Origin: an uncultured Lysobacter sp.
GTDB taxonomy: Bacteria; Pseudomonadota; Gammaproteobacteria; Xanthomonadales; Xanthomonadaceae
DNA length: 10,131 nt
Assembly (NCBI GenBank): GCA_946480055.1
Contig: CAMLID010000106.1
Location: forward strand, 1-10,131
Direction of reading: 5' to 3'
Part shown: piece after piece, positions 1 through 6,402 of the stretch
Numbering within the stretch: the stretch's first letter is position 1
How the letters are laid out: every line of letters begins with the position of its first letter
Program-made: the position numbers and the translations under genes
The notes under the pieces: generated by a model
Database searches by the model: none
Told to the model about the DNA's origin: nothing
Seen by the model: only the letters and a program-made list of their open reading frames with translations

Positions 1-31
1 TCGCGGCTTACGCCGCTCCTACCCCAAAGCG
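1..31 (-). repeat. REP-like palindromic element overlapping the end of thrC
   Basis: These 31 bases are the exact reverse complement of 9896-9926 in the array after thiC. The core is GCGGC-GTAA-GCCGC preceded by TTTGGGGTAGGA. Read on the minus strand, the element begins inside the last codons of thrC and its GGTAGG segment contains the TAG stop. It can form a short stem-loop just after the stop and may serve as a transcript 3' end. Intergenic repeats with a GGAGCGGC..GCCGCGA core are common in Xanthomonadaceae and pseudomonads. It is cut by the window edge. Confidence 0.85.
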
Positions 32-1314
32 GTCAGCAGGTGTTCGCGCAGGGCGGCGTAGTCGGCGGGCAGCGGTTCGGCGGAGGCGGGGCGCGCGAGC
101 GCGGCGGCCAGGGCCGGTGGGGGTTCGACCGGGTGGCCGACCAGGGGTTCGACGATGCTGTCGAACTTGGCGGGATGCGCGGTGGCGACCACGGCCCAGG
201 GGCGGGTGTCGCCTTCCGAGCGCAGGCGTTCCAGCAGGTGCAGGCCGGTGGCGGTGTGCGGGCAGGGCACTACGCCGTGGCGCTGCGGGGCGTGGCGGAT
301 GGTCTGGGTGATGGTGGCGTCGTCGACGGCGGTGGCGTGGATGGCGGCGCGCAGTGCGGCGTCGTCGGCGTACCAGTGGCGCAGGCGTTCGACGTTGCTG
401 GGCGCGCCGACGTCCATGGCGTTGGCCAGGGTCGCGCGGGTCGGTTGCGGCGCGTAGTCGGCGCCGTCCAGGTAACGCGGCAGGGTGTCGTTGGCGTTGG
501 TGGCCAGGCGGATCTCGCCGATCGGCAGGCCCATGCGCTGCGCGACCACGGCCGCGCAGGCATTGCCGAGGTTGCCGGTGGGGACGATGAAGTTCAGCGG
601 GGTGCCGTGGGCGTGGTGGTGGCGGACGGCGGCGTGGGCGTAGTACGCGGCCTGCGGCAGCAGCCGGCCCAGGCTGATGCTGTTGGCCGAACTCAGCGGC
701 CGCGCGCGGCGCAGTTCGGTGTCGGACAGGGCTTGCTTGACCAGGCGTTGGCAGTCGTCGAAATCGCCGTCCACGCGCAGCGCCTGCACGTTGTCGCCCC
801 AACAACCCAGGCCGTGGGCCTGGCGCGGCGAGACGCGGCCGTCGGGGTAGAGGATCAGCACGCGGAAGCCGGGGCGGCGATGGAACGCGGCGGCGACCGC
901 GGCGCCGGTGTCGCCGGAGGTGGCGACGACGATGGTGGTCGGTGCAGCGTCGGGCTGGCGCAGGCCGGCCAGGGCTTCGGCCAGGAAGCGCGCGGCGTAA
1001 TCCTTGAATGCGGCGGTGGGGCCGTGGAACAGCTCCAGCAGCAGGTCGTCGTCTTGCGACAGCGGGCGCAGCGGCGCGGGGAAGGCGTAGGCGCTGCGGC
1101 ACAGGTCGGGCAGGCGTTCGCGCAAGGCGGACTGGGTGAAGTAGGGCGCGAGCACGGCGTGCGCGGTGTCGGCGAGTGCGTCGTACACGGGCAGCGCGGC
1201 GAGCGTGGGCAGCCGTTCGGGCACGTACAGGCCGCCGTCGGGCGCGAGGCCGGCGGACAGGGCGTCGTCGATCGCGGTCGCGGCAGTTTGGCCGCGGGTG
1301 CTGAAGAAATTCAT
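19..1314 (-). CDS. thrC: Threonine synthase
   Basis: This cytoplasmic PLP enzyme converts O-phosphohomoserine to threonine and phosphate, the last step of threonine synthesis. The 431 residues match the enterobacterial-type enzyme (E. coli about 428). The N-terminus, with MNFFSTRG and then GLAPDGGLYVPE at about residues 22-33, is typical of the family. HGPTAAFKDYAARFLAEAL (from residue 98) carries the PLP-binding lysine, K104. TSGDTGAA, the glycine-rich PTGNLGNACAA phosphate-binding loop and a late PHTATG segment follow. The ATG at 1314 is chosen because family similarity starts there. A start at 1392 would add 26 unrelated codons reaching almost to the palindrome at 1396-1415. The Shine-Dalgarno match is weak. 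The gene is the third of thrABC, 159 bases after thrB. Its last codons and TAG stop lie inside a REP-like repeat, so the extreme C-terminus (TALG) may be repeat-derived. Confidence 0.97.
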   Translation of the reverse strand: MNFFSTRGQTAATAIDDALSAGLAPDGGLYVPERLPTLAALPVYDALADTAHAVLAPYFTQSALRERLPDLCRSAYAFPAPLRPLSQDDDLLLELFHGPTAAFKDYAARFLAEALAGLRQPDAAPTTIVVATSGDTGAAVAAAFHRRPGFRVLILYPDGRVSPRQAHGLGCWGDNVQALRVDGDFDDCQRLVKQALSDTELRRARPLSSANSISLGRLLPQAAYYAHAAVRHHHAHGTPLNFIVPTGNLGNACAAVVAQRMGLPIGEIRLATNANDTLPRYLDGADYAPQPTRATLANAMDVGAPSNVERLRHWYADDAALRAAIHATAVDDATITQTIRHAPQRHGVVPCPHTATGLHLLERLRSEGDTRPWAVVATAHPAKFDSIVEPLVGHPVEPPPALAAALARPASAEPLPADYAALREHLLTALG

Positions 1315-1389
1315 GCGGAGGCTCGGGTCGTGCGGTCTGCGTGCGGGCGGATATCGATGTCGACCTGCGCTGCGGGTACCGGCTGAAGA

Positions 1390-1419
1390 CACTGGATTCC
1401 CGCCTGCGCGGGAATGACG
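1390..1419. repeat. Palindromic intergenic repeat (ATTCCCGC...GCGGGAAT)
   Basis: A perfect 8-bp inverted repeat, ATTCCCGC/GCGGGAAT with a CTGC loop (1396-1415), is flanked by CACTGG on the left and GACGG on the right. This arrangement is a widespread intergenic palindromic repeat in proteobacterial genomes. Read on the minus strand it gives the familiar spurious peptide SFPRRRESS. It sits in the 159-base thrB-thrC gap and could form a hairpin in the thr mRNA. It has no U-tract, so termination is uncertain. Confidence 0.75.
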
Positions 1420-1432
1420 GCTGGGTGTGCGT

Positions 1433-1472
1433 GGGAGCGCGGTGAGTGCGGGAAGGCGGCGAGCCCGCTCCC
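1433..1472. repeat. Imperfect inverted repeat just after the thrB stop
   Basis: The arms GGGAGCG (1433-1439) and CGCTCCC (1466-1472) are perfectly complementary and 26 bases apart. On the minus strand the segment starts one base after the thrB TGA and reads GGGAGCGGGCTCGCCGCC, resembling a diverged copy of the GGAGCGGC..GCCGC elements at both window ends. It may stabilise the 3' end of a thrAB transcript or reduce read-through into thrC. Membership of that repeat family is an inference from the core sequence only. Confidence 0.5.
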
Positions 1473-1473
1473 G

Positions 1474-2463
1474 TCACGAGGCTTCGATCACCTCCGCGCG
1501 CGGCCCCGCCACCGGGGTGACGTAGGCGCGCGAATCGAAGCCGGCGTCGGCGAAGGCCTGGCGCATCGACGGTGCGGCGGCGCGCGCCTGGGCTTCGGAC
1601 TCGAACCAGGCGAAGGTGCTGGGGCCGGCGCCGGAGATGCTGGCACCGAGTGCGCCGTGGTCGAGCGCGGCGGCTTTGACCGCGGCGAAGCCGGGGATCA
1701 GCGGGGCGCGGCGCGGTTCGACCAGCAGGTCGACCAGGCCTTCGCGCAGCAGGCCGGCGTCGCCGCGCTGCAGGCCGGTCAGGAACAGGGCCAGGTGCGC
1801 GCTCTGTTCGACCACGGTGTGCAGCGGGTACGGGTCGGCGAGCACGGCGCGCGCGCGCCGGGTTTCCAGGACCTGGTCGGGATGCACCACTACTGCGTAC
1901 AGCCAGTACGGCACGGCCAGCGGAATCATGCGGGTGGCGGTGGCCATGACCACGCCGCCCAGCAGCATTGGTGCGACGTTGTCGCCGTGGCGGCTGCCGC
2001 TGGACACCGATTCGCCGTCCAGCGCGAATTCGTACAGGGCATCGCGCGGCAGCGGTGCATCGAGCAACGCGTTGGCCGCGACCACGGCGGCCACGCAGGA
2101 GGCGGCCGAGCCGCCCAGGCCGGAGCCCAGCGGGATGCCTTTCTCCAGTTCCAGTTCGAAGCCGTAGTTGAGGCCGAGTTTGTCGCGCAGCGCGATCAAT
2201 GCCTGGCCGGCGGTGTTGCGCGCGGCCTCCAGCGGCAGCGCGTCGGCGCCGGCGACATCGCCGCGGATCGCGGCGATGCGCACTTCGGGCGCGGCGATGC
2301 GGCGCACCACGGCGACGTCGCGCGGGCCGTCGATGGAGTGGCCGAGCAGGTCGAAGCCGACGCCGATGTTGCCGACGCTGGCGGGCGCGAACGCGCGCAC
2401 GCTGCCGGCGGCGTCGGTTTGCGCGGCATCGATGGAGGACGAACCGGGTGTTGCGGCGCTCAT
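1474..2463 (-). CDS. thrB: Homoserine kinase (GHMP family)
   Basis: This cytoplasmic kinase phosphorylates homoserine with ATP to O-phosphohomoserine, the substrate of ThrC. The 329-residue protein has the GHMP-kinase layout. Motif 1, [18 protein letters not shown], is at residues 24-41. The ATP-binding loop [12 protein letters not shown] is at 111-122. The C-terminal motif [16 protein letters not shown] forms the third conserved segment. The usual length is about 310 residues; the excess is a low-complexity Ser/Ala-rich stretch of some 20 residues before motif 1. The ATG at 2463 overlaps the thrA stop in an ATGA arrangement (2460-2463), so translation is probably coupled to thrA. The gene ends one base before an inverted repeat that separates it from thrC. 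Expression should follow the attenuator upstream of thrA. Confidence 0.97.
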   Translation of the reverse strand: MSAATPGSSSIDAAQTDAAGSVRAFAPASVGNIGVGFDLLGHSIDGPRDVAVVRRIAAPEVRIAAIRGDVAGADALPLEAARNTAGQALIALRDKLGLNYGFELELEKGIPLGSGLGGSAASCVAAVVAANALLDAPLPRDALYEFALDGESVSSGSRHGDNVAPMLLGGVVMATATRMIPLAVPYWLYAVVVHPDQVLETRRARAVLADPYPLHTVVEQSAHLALFLTGLQRGDAGLLREGLVDLLVEPRRAPLIPGFAAVKAAALDHGALGASISGAGPSTFAWFESEAQARAAAPSMRQAFADAGFDSRAYVTPVAGPRAEVIEAS

Positions 2464-4967
2464 GCGCGGGCTCCGAGGGTCTGCGCGATGGAAAGGATGT
2501 CGCCGAACACGCCGGCCGCGGTGACGTCCGGCCCCGCGCCGGGCCCTTGCACCACCAGCGGATTATCCGCGTAACGGCGGGTGCGGAACTGGATCAGGTT
2601 GTCGGTGAGCGCGCCGTGCATGGACGCGTGGCCCGGCGGCGGCGAGACCACGCCGACGCTGGCGCGGCCGTCGCGGTCCAGCCGCGCCAGGTAGCGCAGG
2701 CCCAGGCCGGCGGCGCGGGCGGCGTCGAAGCGCTGTTTCAGCGGCGCGTCGAGTTCGTCCAGGCGCGCCATGAACTCGTCCTTGGACACCGTGCGCAGCG
2801 CTTCGGGGACCAGGCTTTCGACTTCGACCTGTTCCAGCGACAGCGGCCGCCCGGCTTCGCGCGCCAGGATCACCAGCTTGCGGGCGACGTCGGTGCCGGA
2901 CAGGTCGTCGCGCGGGTCGGGTTCGGTGTAGCCCAGGCGGTGGGCTTCGCGCACCAGTTCGGAGAACGCGGCGCTGCCGTCGTAGCGGTTGAACAGCCAG
3001 GCCAGGGTGCCGGACAGGATGCCTTCGACTTCGGTGAGTTCGTCGCCGGTGTCGAGCAGCGAACGCAGGGTCTGGATCACCGGCAGGCCGGCACCGACCG
3101 TGGCTTCGTAGCGGAACTTGCCGCCGCCGTTGCGGGTGGCGGCGCGGATCGCCTCGTAGCGCGCAAGCGGTCCGGCGCCGGCCTGCTTGTTGGGCGTGAC
3201 CACGTGGATGCCGGCGGCCAGCCACTGCGGGTAGTAGGCGGCGACCGCGTCGCTGCCGCTGCAGTCGACGATCAGCGCGTGCGGCAGGTGCTCGGCGCGT
3301 ACGTGCGCGGCGAAGCGTTCCAGGTCCAGGGCTTCGCCGCCTTCGAGCGTCGCCACCGCGTCCTGCGGCGGCATGGCCTTGGCCGACAGCTGCATGCGCC
3401 GGCTGTCGGCGATGGCGCGCAGGCGCAGTTCCAGGCGCGAGTCGTGCTCGAAGCGCGGCTGCGCTGCGGCCAGTTGCGCGAGCAAAGCGCGGCCGACCTT
3501 GCCGGGGCCGATCAGGCCCACCGACACGCACTGCGGCGACAGCCAGAACGCGGAGTGCGCGGCGCGCAATGCGCGGGTCGCGTCGCGTGCGCCGATCGCG
3601 ACGGAGATGTTGCGTTCGCCCGCGCCCTGGGCGATCGCGCGCACGTTGACGCGCGCCTGCGCCAGTCCGCCGAGCAGGCGCGCGGCCACGCCCGGGGTGC
3701 CGACCATGCCGTCGCCGACCGCGGCCAGCACGCACACGTCGGGGGTGACGCTGACTTCCTGGGCCTGGCCGTCGGCCATGGCGTCGGCGAAGGCGGCGAC
3801 GATGGCCTCGCGCCCGCGCTGGGCCTGGTCGGCGCGCACCACGCAGCAGATCGAATGCTCGGACGAGCCCTGCGAGATCATGGTCACCGACACACCGGCG
3901 CCGCGCAGCGCGCCGAACAGGCGCTCGGCGGTGCCGGGCACGCCGACCATGCCGTTGCCGACCAGCTCCAGCACCGCCAGGTCGTGGACCAGGCTCAGGC
4001 CCTTGACCGGCGCGCCGTCGGCCGAAGGCGTGGTGCTGATCAGGGTGCCCGGCGCCTGCGGGTTGCGGGCGTTGCGGATGCGCAGCGGGATGCCGCGCTG
4101 CTGCACCGGCGCCAGGGTCTGCGGGTGCAGCACCTTGGCGCCGAAATAGGCCAGTTCGCAGGCCTCGGCGTAGGACATCGACGGCAGGCAGACCGCGTCG
4201 GGCACCAGTCGCGGGTCGGCGGAGAGTACGCCGTCGACGTCGGTCCAGATGGTCAGCGCGTCGGCGTCGAACAGGTGGGCGAAGATCGCCGCGGAGTAGT
4301 CGCTGCCGTTGCGGCCCAGGGTGGTGTCCCGGCCGTGCGCGTCGCGGGCGACGAAGCCGGTGATGACGATGCGTTCGCCGGGATGGCGCGCGCGCCAGTC
4401 GGCCAGGCGCGCGCGGCTGGCGTCCCAATCCACGCCCACGCCCATTTCGCCCGGATGCACCACCAGCACCTCGCGTGCGTCGAGGCGCTGCCAGCCGGCG
4501 GCGTCGCCGCCGAGCGCGGCGTGCAGCAGGTACGAGGACAGCACTTCGCCCAGGCCGGGCAGGGCGACGGCGAGCTGTTCGGCCTCGACGTCGGACACCA
4601 TTCCCGCGATCAGCCGGTCGAGTTTCTGGCGCAGCACGCCGAATTCGCGCCGTAGCGCCTGGGCCGCACGGTGGCGGCCGCCGGGATCGAGTTCGACGGC
4701 GGCGTCGAGGTGGCGCTGGCTGAGGCTGGAGAAGGCCGGTTCCAGGGTGTCGCGGCGGCGCGCGGCAGCGACCAGCTCGACCAGGGCGTCGGTCACGCCC
4801 TGCATCGCCGAGACCACGACCAGGCGCGCGGACGCGCCGTCGTCGATCAGCGGCGGGACGGCACGGTAGCGGGCGGCGTCGGCGACGCTGCTGCCGCCGA
4901 ACTTGTGCACGTGGCAGACGGGTGCGGCGACGGCGAGTGCGGCGGACGAGGGTGGCGCGGACGACAT
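2460..4967 (-). CDS. thrA: Bifunctional aspartokinase I / homoserine dehydrogenase I
   Basis: This protein catalyses two steps: ATP-dependent phosphorylation of aspartate, and NAD(P)H reduction of aspartate semialdehyde to homoserine. The 835 residues compare with 820 in E. coli ThrA. The aspartokinase domain opens with KFGGSS at residue 22 and includes [14 protein letters not shown] near 217 and [12 protein letters not shown]. Two ACT-type regulatory segments follow, with [14 protein letters not shown] near 360 and [19 protein letters not shown] near 443; the family uses this region for threonine feedback inhibition. The dehydrogenase part starts with the Rossmann motif [12 protein letters not shown] near 484. 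It continues with [23 protein letters not shown] and [14 protein letters not shown], whose lysine is near 697. The ATG at 4967 is preceded by GGAG eight bases upstream, and similarity begins shortly after it. An open frame back to 5225 crosses the leader and attenuator and is not used. The stop overlaps the thrB start. Confidence 0.97.
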   Translation of the reverse strand: MSSAPPSSAALAVAAPVCHVHKFGGSSVADAARYRAVPPLIDDGASARLVVVSAMQGVTDALVELVAAARRRDTLEPAFSSLSQRHLDAAVELDPGGRHRAAQALRREFGVLRQKLDRLIAGMVSDVEAEQLAVALPGLGEVLSSYLLHAALGGDAAGWQRLDAREVLVVHPGEMGVGVDWDASRARLADWRARHPGERIVITGFVARDAHGRDTTLGRNGSDYSAAIFAHLFDADALTIWTDVDGVLSADPRLVPDAVCLPSMSYAEACELAYFGAKVLHPQTLAPVQQRGIPLRIRNARNPQAPGTLISTTPSADGAPVKGLSLVHDLAVLELVGNGMVGVPGTAERLFGALRGAGVSVTMISQGSSEHSICCVVRADQAQRGREAIVAAFADAMADGQAQEVSVTPDVCVLAAVGDGMVGTPGVAARLLGGLAQARVNVRAIAQGAGERNISVAIGARDATRALRAAHSAFWLSPQCVSVGLIGPGKVGRALLAQLAAAQPRFEHDSRLELRLRAIADSRRMQLSAKAMPPQDAVATLEGGEALDLERFAAHVRAEHLPHALIVDCSGSDAVAAYYPQWLAAGIHVVTPNKQAGAGPLARYEAIRAATRNGGGKFRYEATVGAGLPVIQTLRSLLDTGDELTEVEGILSGTLAWLFNRYDGSAAFSELVREAHRLGYTEPDPRDDLSGTDVARKLVILAREAGRPLSLEQVEVESLVPEALRTVSKDEFMARLDELDAPLKQRFDAARAAGLGLRYLARLDRDGRASVGVVSPPPGHASMHGALTDNLIQFRTRRYADNPLVVQGPGAGPDVTAAGVFGDILSIAQTLGARA

Positions 4968-5005
4968 GGCGAGAGCTCCGTTGAGGGCTCCGCGGCGCGA
5001 CTCGG

Positions 5006-5095
5006 GGGTGGCCGGCAGGCCGCACCCGGGTCGGGTGCGGAGCGGCGTGTTTGGATCAGTTGGACACGCCCGTCCGCACCACTGGGGTAGTGGTG
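5006..5095 (-). promoter_or_regulatory. Threonine operon attenuator (competing hairpins)
   Basis: On the minus-strand RNA four successive pairings are visible. Hairpin 1:2 pairs CACCACT (5089-5095) with AGTGGTG (5077-5083), inside the Thr codons. Antiterminator 2:3 pairs 5065-5080 with 5034-5049, matching 14 of 16 positions. Hairpin 3:4 pairs CCGCACCC (5033-5040) with GGGTGCGG (5020-5027). A further 4:5 hairpin joins GGGT..GGCC to GGCC-ACCC (5006-5027). Segment 3 is shared between 2:3 and 3:4, as in classical attenuation. A ribosome stalled at the Thr codons would leave segment 2 free and favour 2:3, which disrupts 3:4. No U-tract follows hairpin 3:4, so the exact termination mechanism is unclear. 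Confidence 0.8.
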
Positions 5096-5187
5096 GTACC
5101 GGTGGTGGTAATCGACATCGCCCGCGCGGCCGGGCCCCGGCCTTGCGGCAGGGCATCGATGCGGGCGATGGCGAAAGCGGGGTGCAT
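5056..5187 (-). CDS. thrL: Threonine operon leader peptide
   Basis: This is a 43-codon reading frame ending in MSITTTGTTTTPVVRTGVSN. Those last 20 residues contain eight threonines, seven of them within eight codons, plus one isoleucine. Such a run before thrA is the hallmark of the ribosome-stalling leader peptide that senses charged tRNA-Thr. Two starts are possible: ATG 5187 (43 residues, beginning MHPAFAIARIDALP) or ATG 5118 (20 residues). Neither has a clear Shine-Dalgarno sequence. The longer form is listed because the candidate promoter would start transcription at about 5187-5190, making it leaderless or nearly so. The stop codon lies just before attenuator segment 3, as expected. The peptide probably has no function beyond its translation. 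The assignment is strong for the Thr-rich part and moderate for the start. Confidence 0.8.
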   Translation of the reverse strand: MHPAFAIARIDALPQGRGPAARAMSITTTGTTTTPVVRTGVSN

Positions 5188-5195
5188 GGGAGACA

Positions 5196-5225
5196 GCAAT
5201 ACCCGACGTTTGTGCGGTGCGTCAA
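5196..5225 (-). promoter_or_regulatory. Candidate sigma-70 promoter of the thr operon
   Basis: On the minus strand TTGACG (5220-5225) matches five of six bases of the -35 consensus. After an 18-base spacer comes TATTGC (5196-5201), a weak -10 element matching three of six positions. It lies in the only non-coding gap upstream of the leader peptide and points in the correct direction. The predicted transcription start falls at about 5187-5190, right at the first leader ATG. Confidence 0.5.
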
Positions 5226-5300
5226 GCGGTGCCGACGCAGGTCGCGTTTTGCGGGCGGGCTTGGGCGCGGCTGGGCGCCGGTGCGGGCCGGCGACGTCGC

Positions 5301-5326
5301 GCTGCGGACTCAGCGCAGCCTTTTTG
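5301..5326 (+). terminator. Stem-loop plus T-run pointing rightwards
   Basis: GCTGCG (5301-5306) and CGCAGC (5314-5319) form a 6-bp stem with a 7-base loop. CTTTTT follows on the plus strand, giving the shape of a short intrinsic terminator. It overlaps the last codons and stop of the minus-strand lipoprotein gene. No plus-strand gene ends here, so it would act only on antisense transcription, or the resemblance is chance. Read on the minus strand it lacks a U-tract. Confidence 0.3.
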
Positions 5327-6002
5327 CCCGCGGCGCGCGCTTGGGCTTGGCCGCGGCCGGCGCCGGCTCGGTCGCGCCCCAGGGCGGCGGCGGGGTCGCC
5401 AGCGGCCGGGTCAGGTCGAATTCGACCCGGAACAATCGCCCCGGCCGGGCCAGTTTGTAGACGAAGCTGCGGCCGCCGTCGAGTTCGATCGACCACACGT
5501 TCTGCGCGGATTCCGGCCGGCCCAGGCGCCGGAACAGCGCGCGCGAGTCGGGGTCGGCGGGGAACTCGGCTTCGGCGCTGTCGGCGCCGATCGCGATGCG
5601 GCTGCTGTCGCCGCCGTAGCCCGAGAGCGGGTCGGCGGCGCCGTCGGCGTGGCGGTGGTCGTGCTTGAGCTGCAGCGCGTGGCCGTGCTGGCTCAGCACC
5701 CAGGTGCGCGAGCGGTCGCTGCCGACATGGAAGGGGATGCGGATCTCGTGCTGGCCGCATTCGCGCACGTGCATCACCAGGGCGCGGCCGGAATACGGGT
5801 CGGCGGGGTTTTCGGGGATGTCGGCGACCACCCTGCCCAGGTAGGCATTGCCGCACAGCGCGGACAGGCGCCGGAACAGCTCACTGGCGTCGTCGGCGAC
5901 CGGCGCCGGGGGCGCGTCGCCGCGGAACGGCCACAGCGAACAGGCGCCGGTGGCGAGTACGACGCAGAACAGGGCGATCAGGCGCGGGGTAGGTCGATTC
6001 AT
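5310..6002 (-). CDS. Predicted lipoprotein of unknown function
   Basis: The 230-residue product starts MNRPTPRLIALFCVVLATGAC: a short basic start, a hydrophobic core and a lipobox-like TGAC, predicting lipidation at C21 and anchoring in an outer or inner membrane facing the periplasm. After a short Pro/Ala linker the mature part contains two further cysteines (LCGNAYLG, VRECGQHEIRIPFHVG) that could form a disulfide. SRTWVLSQHGHALQLKHDHRHADG and YGGDSS segments follow, then LFRRLGRPESAQNVWSIEL and FRVEFDLTRP near the end. The tail is rich in Ala, Pro, Lys and Arg. The pattern resembles conserved uncharacterised secreted proteins of Gammaproteobacteria with an LKHDHRH motif, but no enzymatic motif is recognised. 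The ATG at 6002 lacks a good Shine-Dalgarno; it is chosen because it gives the signal sequence. The gene is divergent from the bacteriolytic protease and ends about 120 bases before the thr leader. Confidence 0.8.
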   Translation of the reverse strand: MNRPTPRLIALFCVVLATGACSLWPFRGDAPPAPVADDASELFRRLSALCGNAYLGRVVADIPENPADPYSGRALVMHVRECGQHEIRIPFHVGSDRSRTWVLSQHGHALQLKHDHRHADGAADPLSGYGGDSSRIAIGADSAEAEFPADPDSRALFRRLGRPESAQNVWSIELDGGRSFVYKLARPGRLFRVEFDLTRPLATPPPPWGATEPAPAAAKPKRAPRAKRLR

Positions 6003-6023
6003 GCGGCCGGAGCGTGCGTCGTG

Positions 6024-6039
6024 ACGATGACGTCATCGT
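6024..6039. promoter_or_regulatory. Perfect 16-bp palindrome, candidate operator
   Basis: ACGATGACGTCATCGT is an exact palindrome with a TGACGTCA centre, 22 bases upstream of the lipoprotein ATG. Its symmetry and position between divergent genes suggest a site for a dimeric regulator. It has no loop, so an RNA hairpin is less likely. The regulator is unknown and the site could also be chance. Confidence 0.4.
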
Positions 6040-6270
6040 GGCACGCGGGACGCCGGTACCGATAGGTGCAAGGTGCGCGGTTTTGTCATACGTCGCAGGC
6101 ACTCGATGTGAGTACGAATGCGCGCCTGGTGCGCTGCCGTCGCAGACGGGGCAGCGGCGCTCATGTCGATTTGGAATGACGGAACTGCGGGATTTGTCTC
6201 ATTTGGACCTAAACGACCGGACCTGTGTCCCGCGACATTGCCGCGCCCGGGCGCCAAAGTTTTTTGGCCG

Positions 6271-6297
6271 CGCATCCCTCAAAGGGCGGCGGATGCG
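6271..6297 (+). other. Stem-loop in the protease upstream region
   Basis: CGCATCC (6271-6277) and GGATGCG (6291-6297) form a perfect 7-bp stem with a 13-base loop, preceded by a T-run (6260-6265). It lies about 105 bases before the protease start and may structure a 5' leader if transcription begins upstream. The function is not known. Confidence 0.35.
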
Positions 6298-6389
6298 GGC
6301 GGAGTGGAGAGACGTTTAGCCGGACGTTACGACTCGGCGCGGGACCCGACGGCTCGGGACGGCGCAGACAGTTCGCCCATTCATCTATC

Positions 6390-6395
6390 AAGGAG
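6390..6395 (+). promoter_or_regulatory. Strong ribosome-binding site of the protease
   Basis: AAGGAG lies seven bases before the ATG at 6403. It is the best Shine-Dalgarno sequence in the window and fixes the protease start over the in-frame upstream codons that reach 6118. Confidence 0.85.
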
Positions 6396-6402
6396 CAAGA
6401 CC

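Larger units (their letters stand above)
6003..6402. other. Divergent intergenic region between lipoprotein and protease
   Basis: This 400-base gap separates two divergent genes and should hold both promoters. Visible structure is a perfect 16-bp palindrome near the lipoprotein start, an A/T-richer middle (about 6160-6220), a run of six T at 6260-6265, a stem-loop at 6271-6297, and the protease ribosome-binding site. No convincing -35/-10 pair, CRP/Clp-type site or sigma-54 site was found on either strand. Open frames that cross it from 6118 lack family support. Confidence 0.6.

Noticed and set aside
40..1386. 448-codon open frame on the plus strand opposite thrC
   Set aside because: It is a Gly/Val/Arg-rich shadow of a real gene in high-GC DNA, with no recognisable domain, and thrC is certain on the other strand.
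1315..1477. Peptide containing SFPRRRESS read from the thrB-thrC gap
   Set aside because: This is the well-known spurious translation of the ATTCCCGC..GCGGGAAT palindromic repeat, not a protein.
2199..4655. 818-codon plus-strand open frame opposite thrA
   Set aside because: Low-complexity Arg/Ala/Gln/His composition and complete overlap with thrA show it is a GC-driven shadow.
4968..5225. 86-codon N-terminal extension of thrA
   Set aside because: It would run through the leader peptide and attenuator in another frame. ATG 4967 has a ribosome-binding site and family similarity follows it.
6170..6190. Sigma-54 promoter (GG..GC) before the protease
   Set aside because: The GG to GC spacing is 12 rather than 10 bases and the flanking consensus is absent.
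6222..6240. CRP/Clp-type site (TGTGTCCCGCGACA)
   Set aside because: Only the outer TGT/ACA match and the TGTGA-N6-TCACA core is missing.
6118..6402. 95-codon N-terminal extension of the protease
   Set aside because: The residues are not signal-like, and the ATG at 6403 has a strong AAGGAG followed by a good signal peptide.
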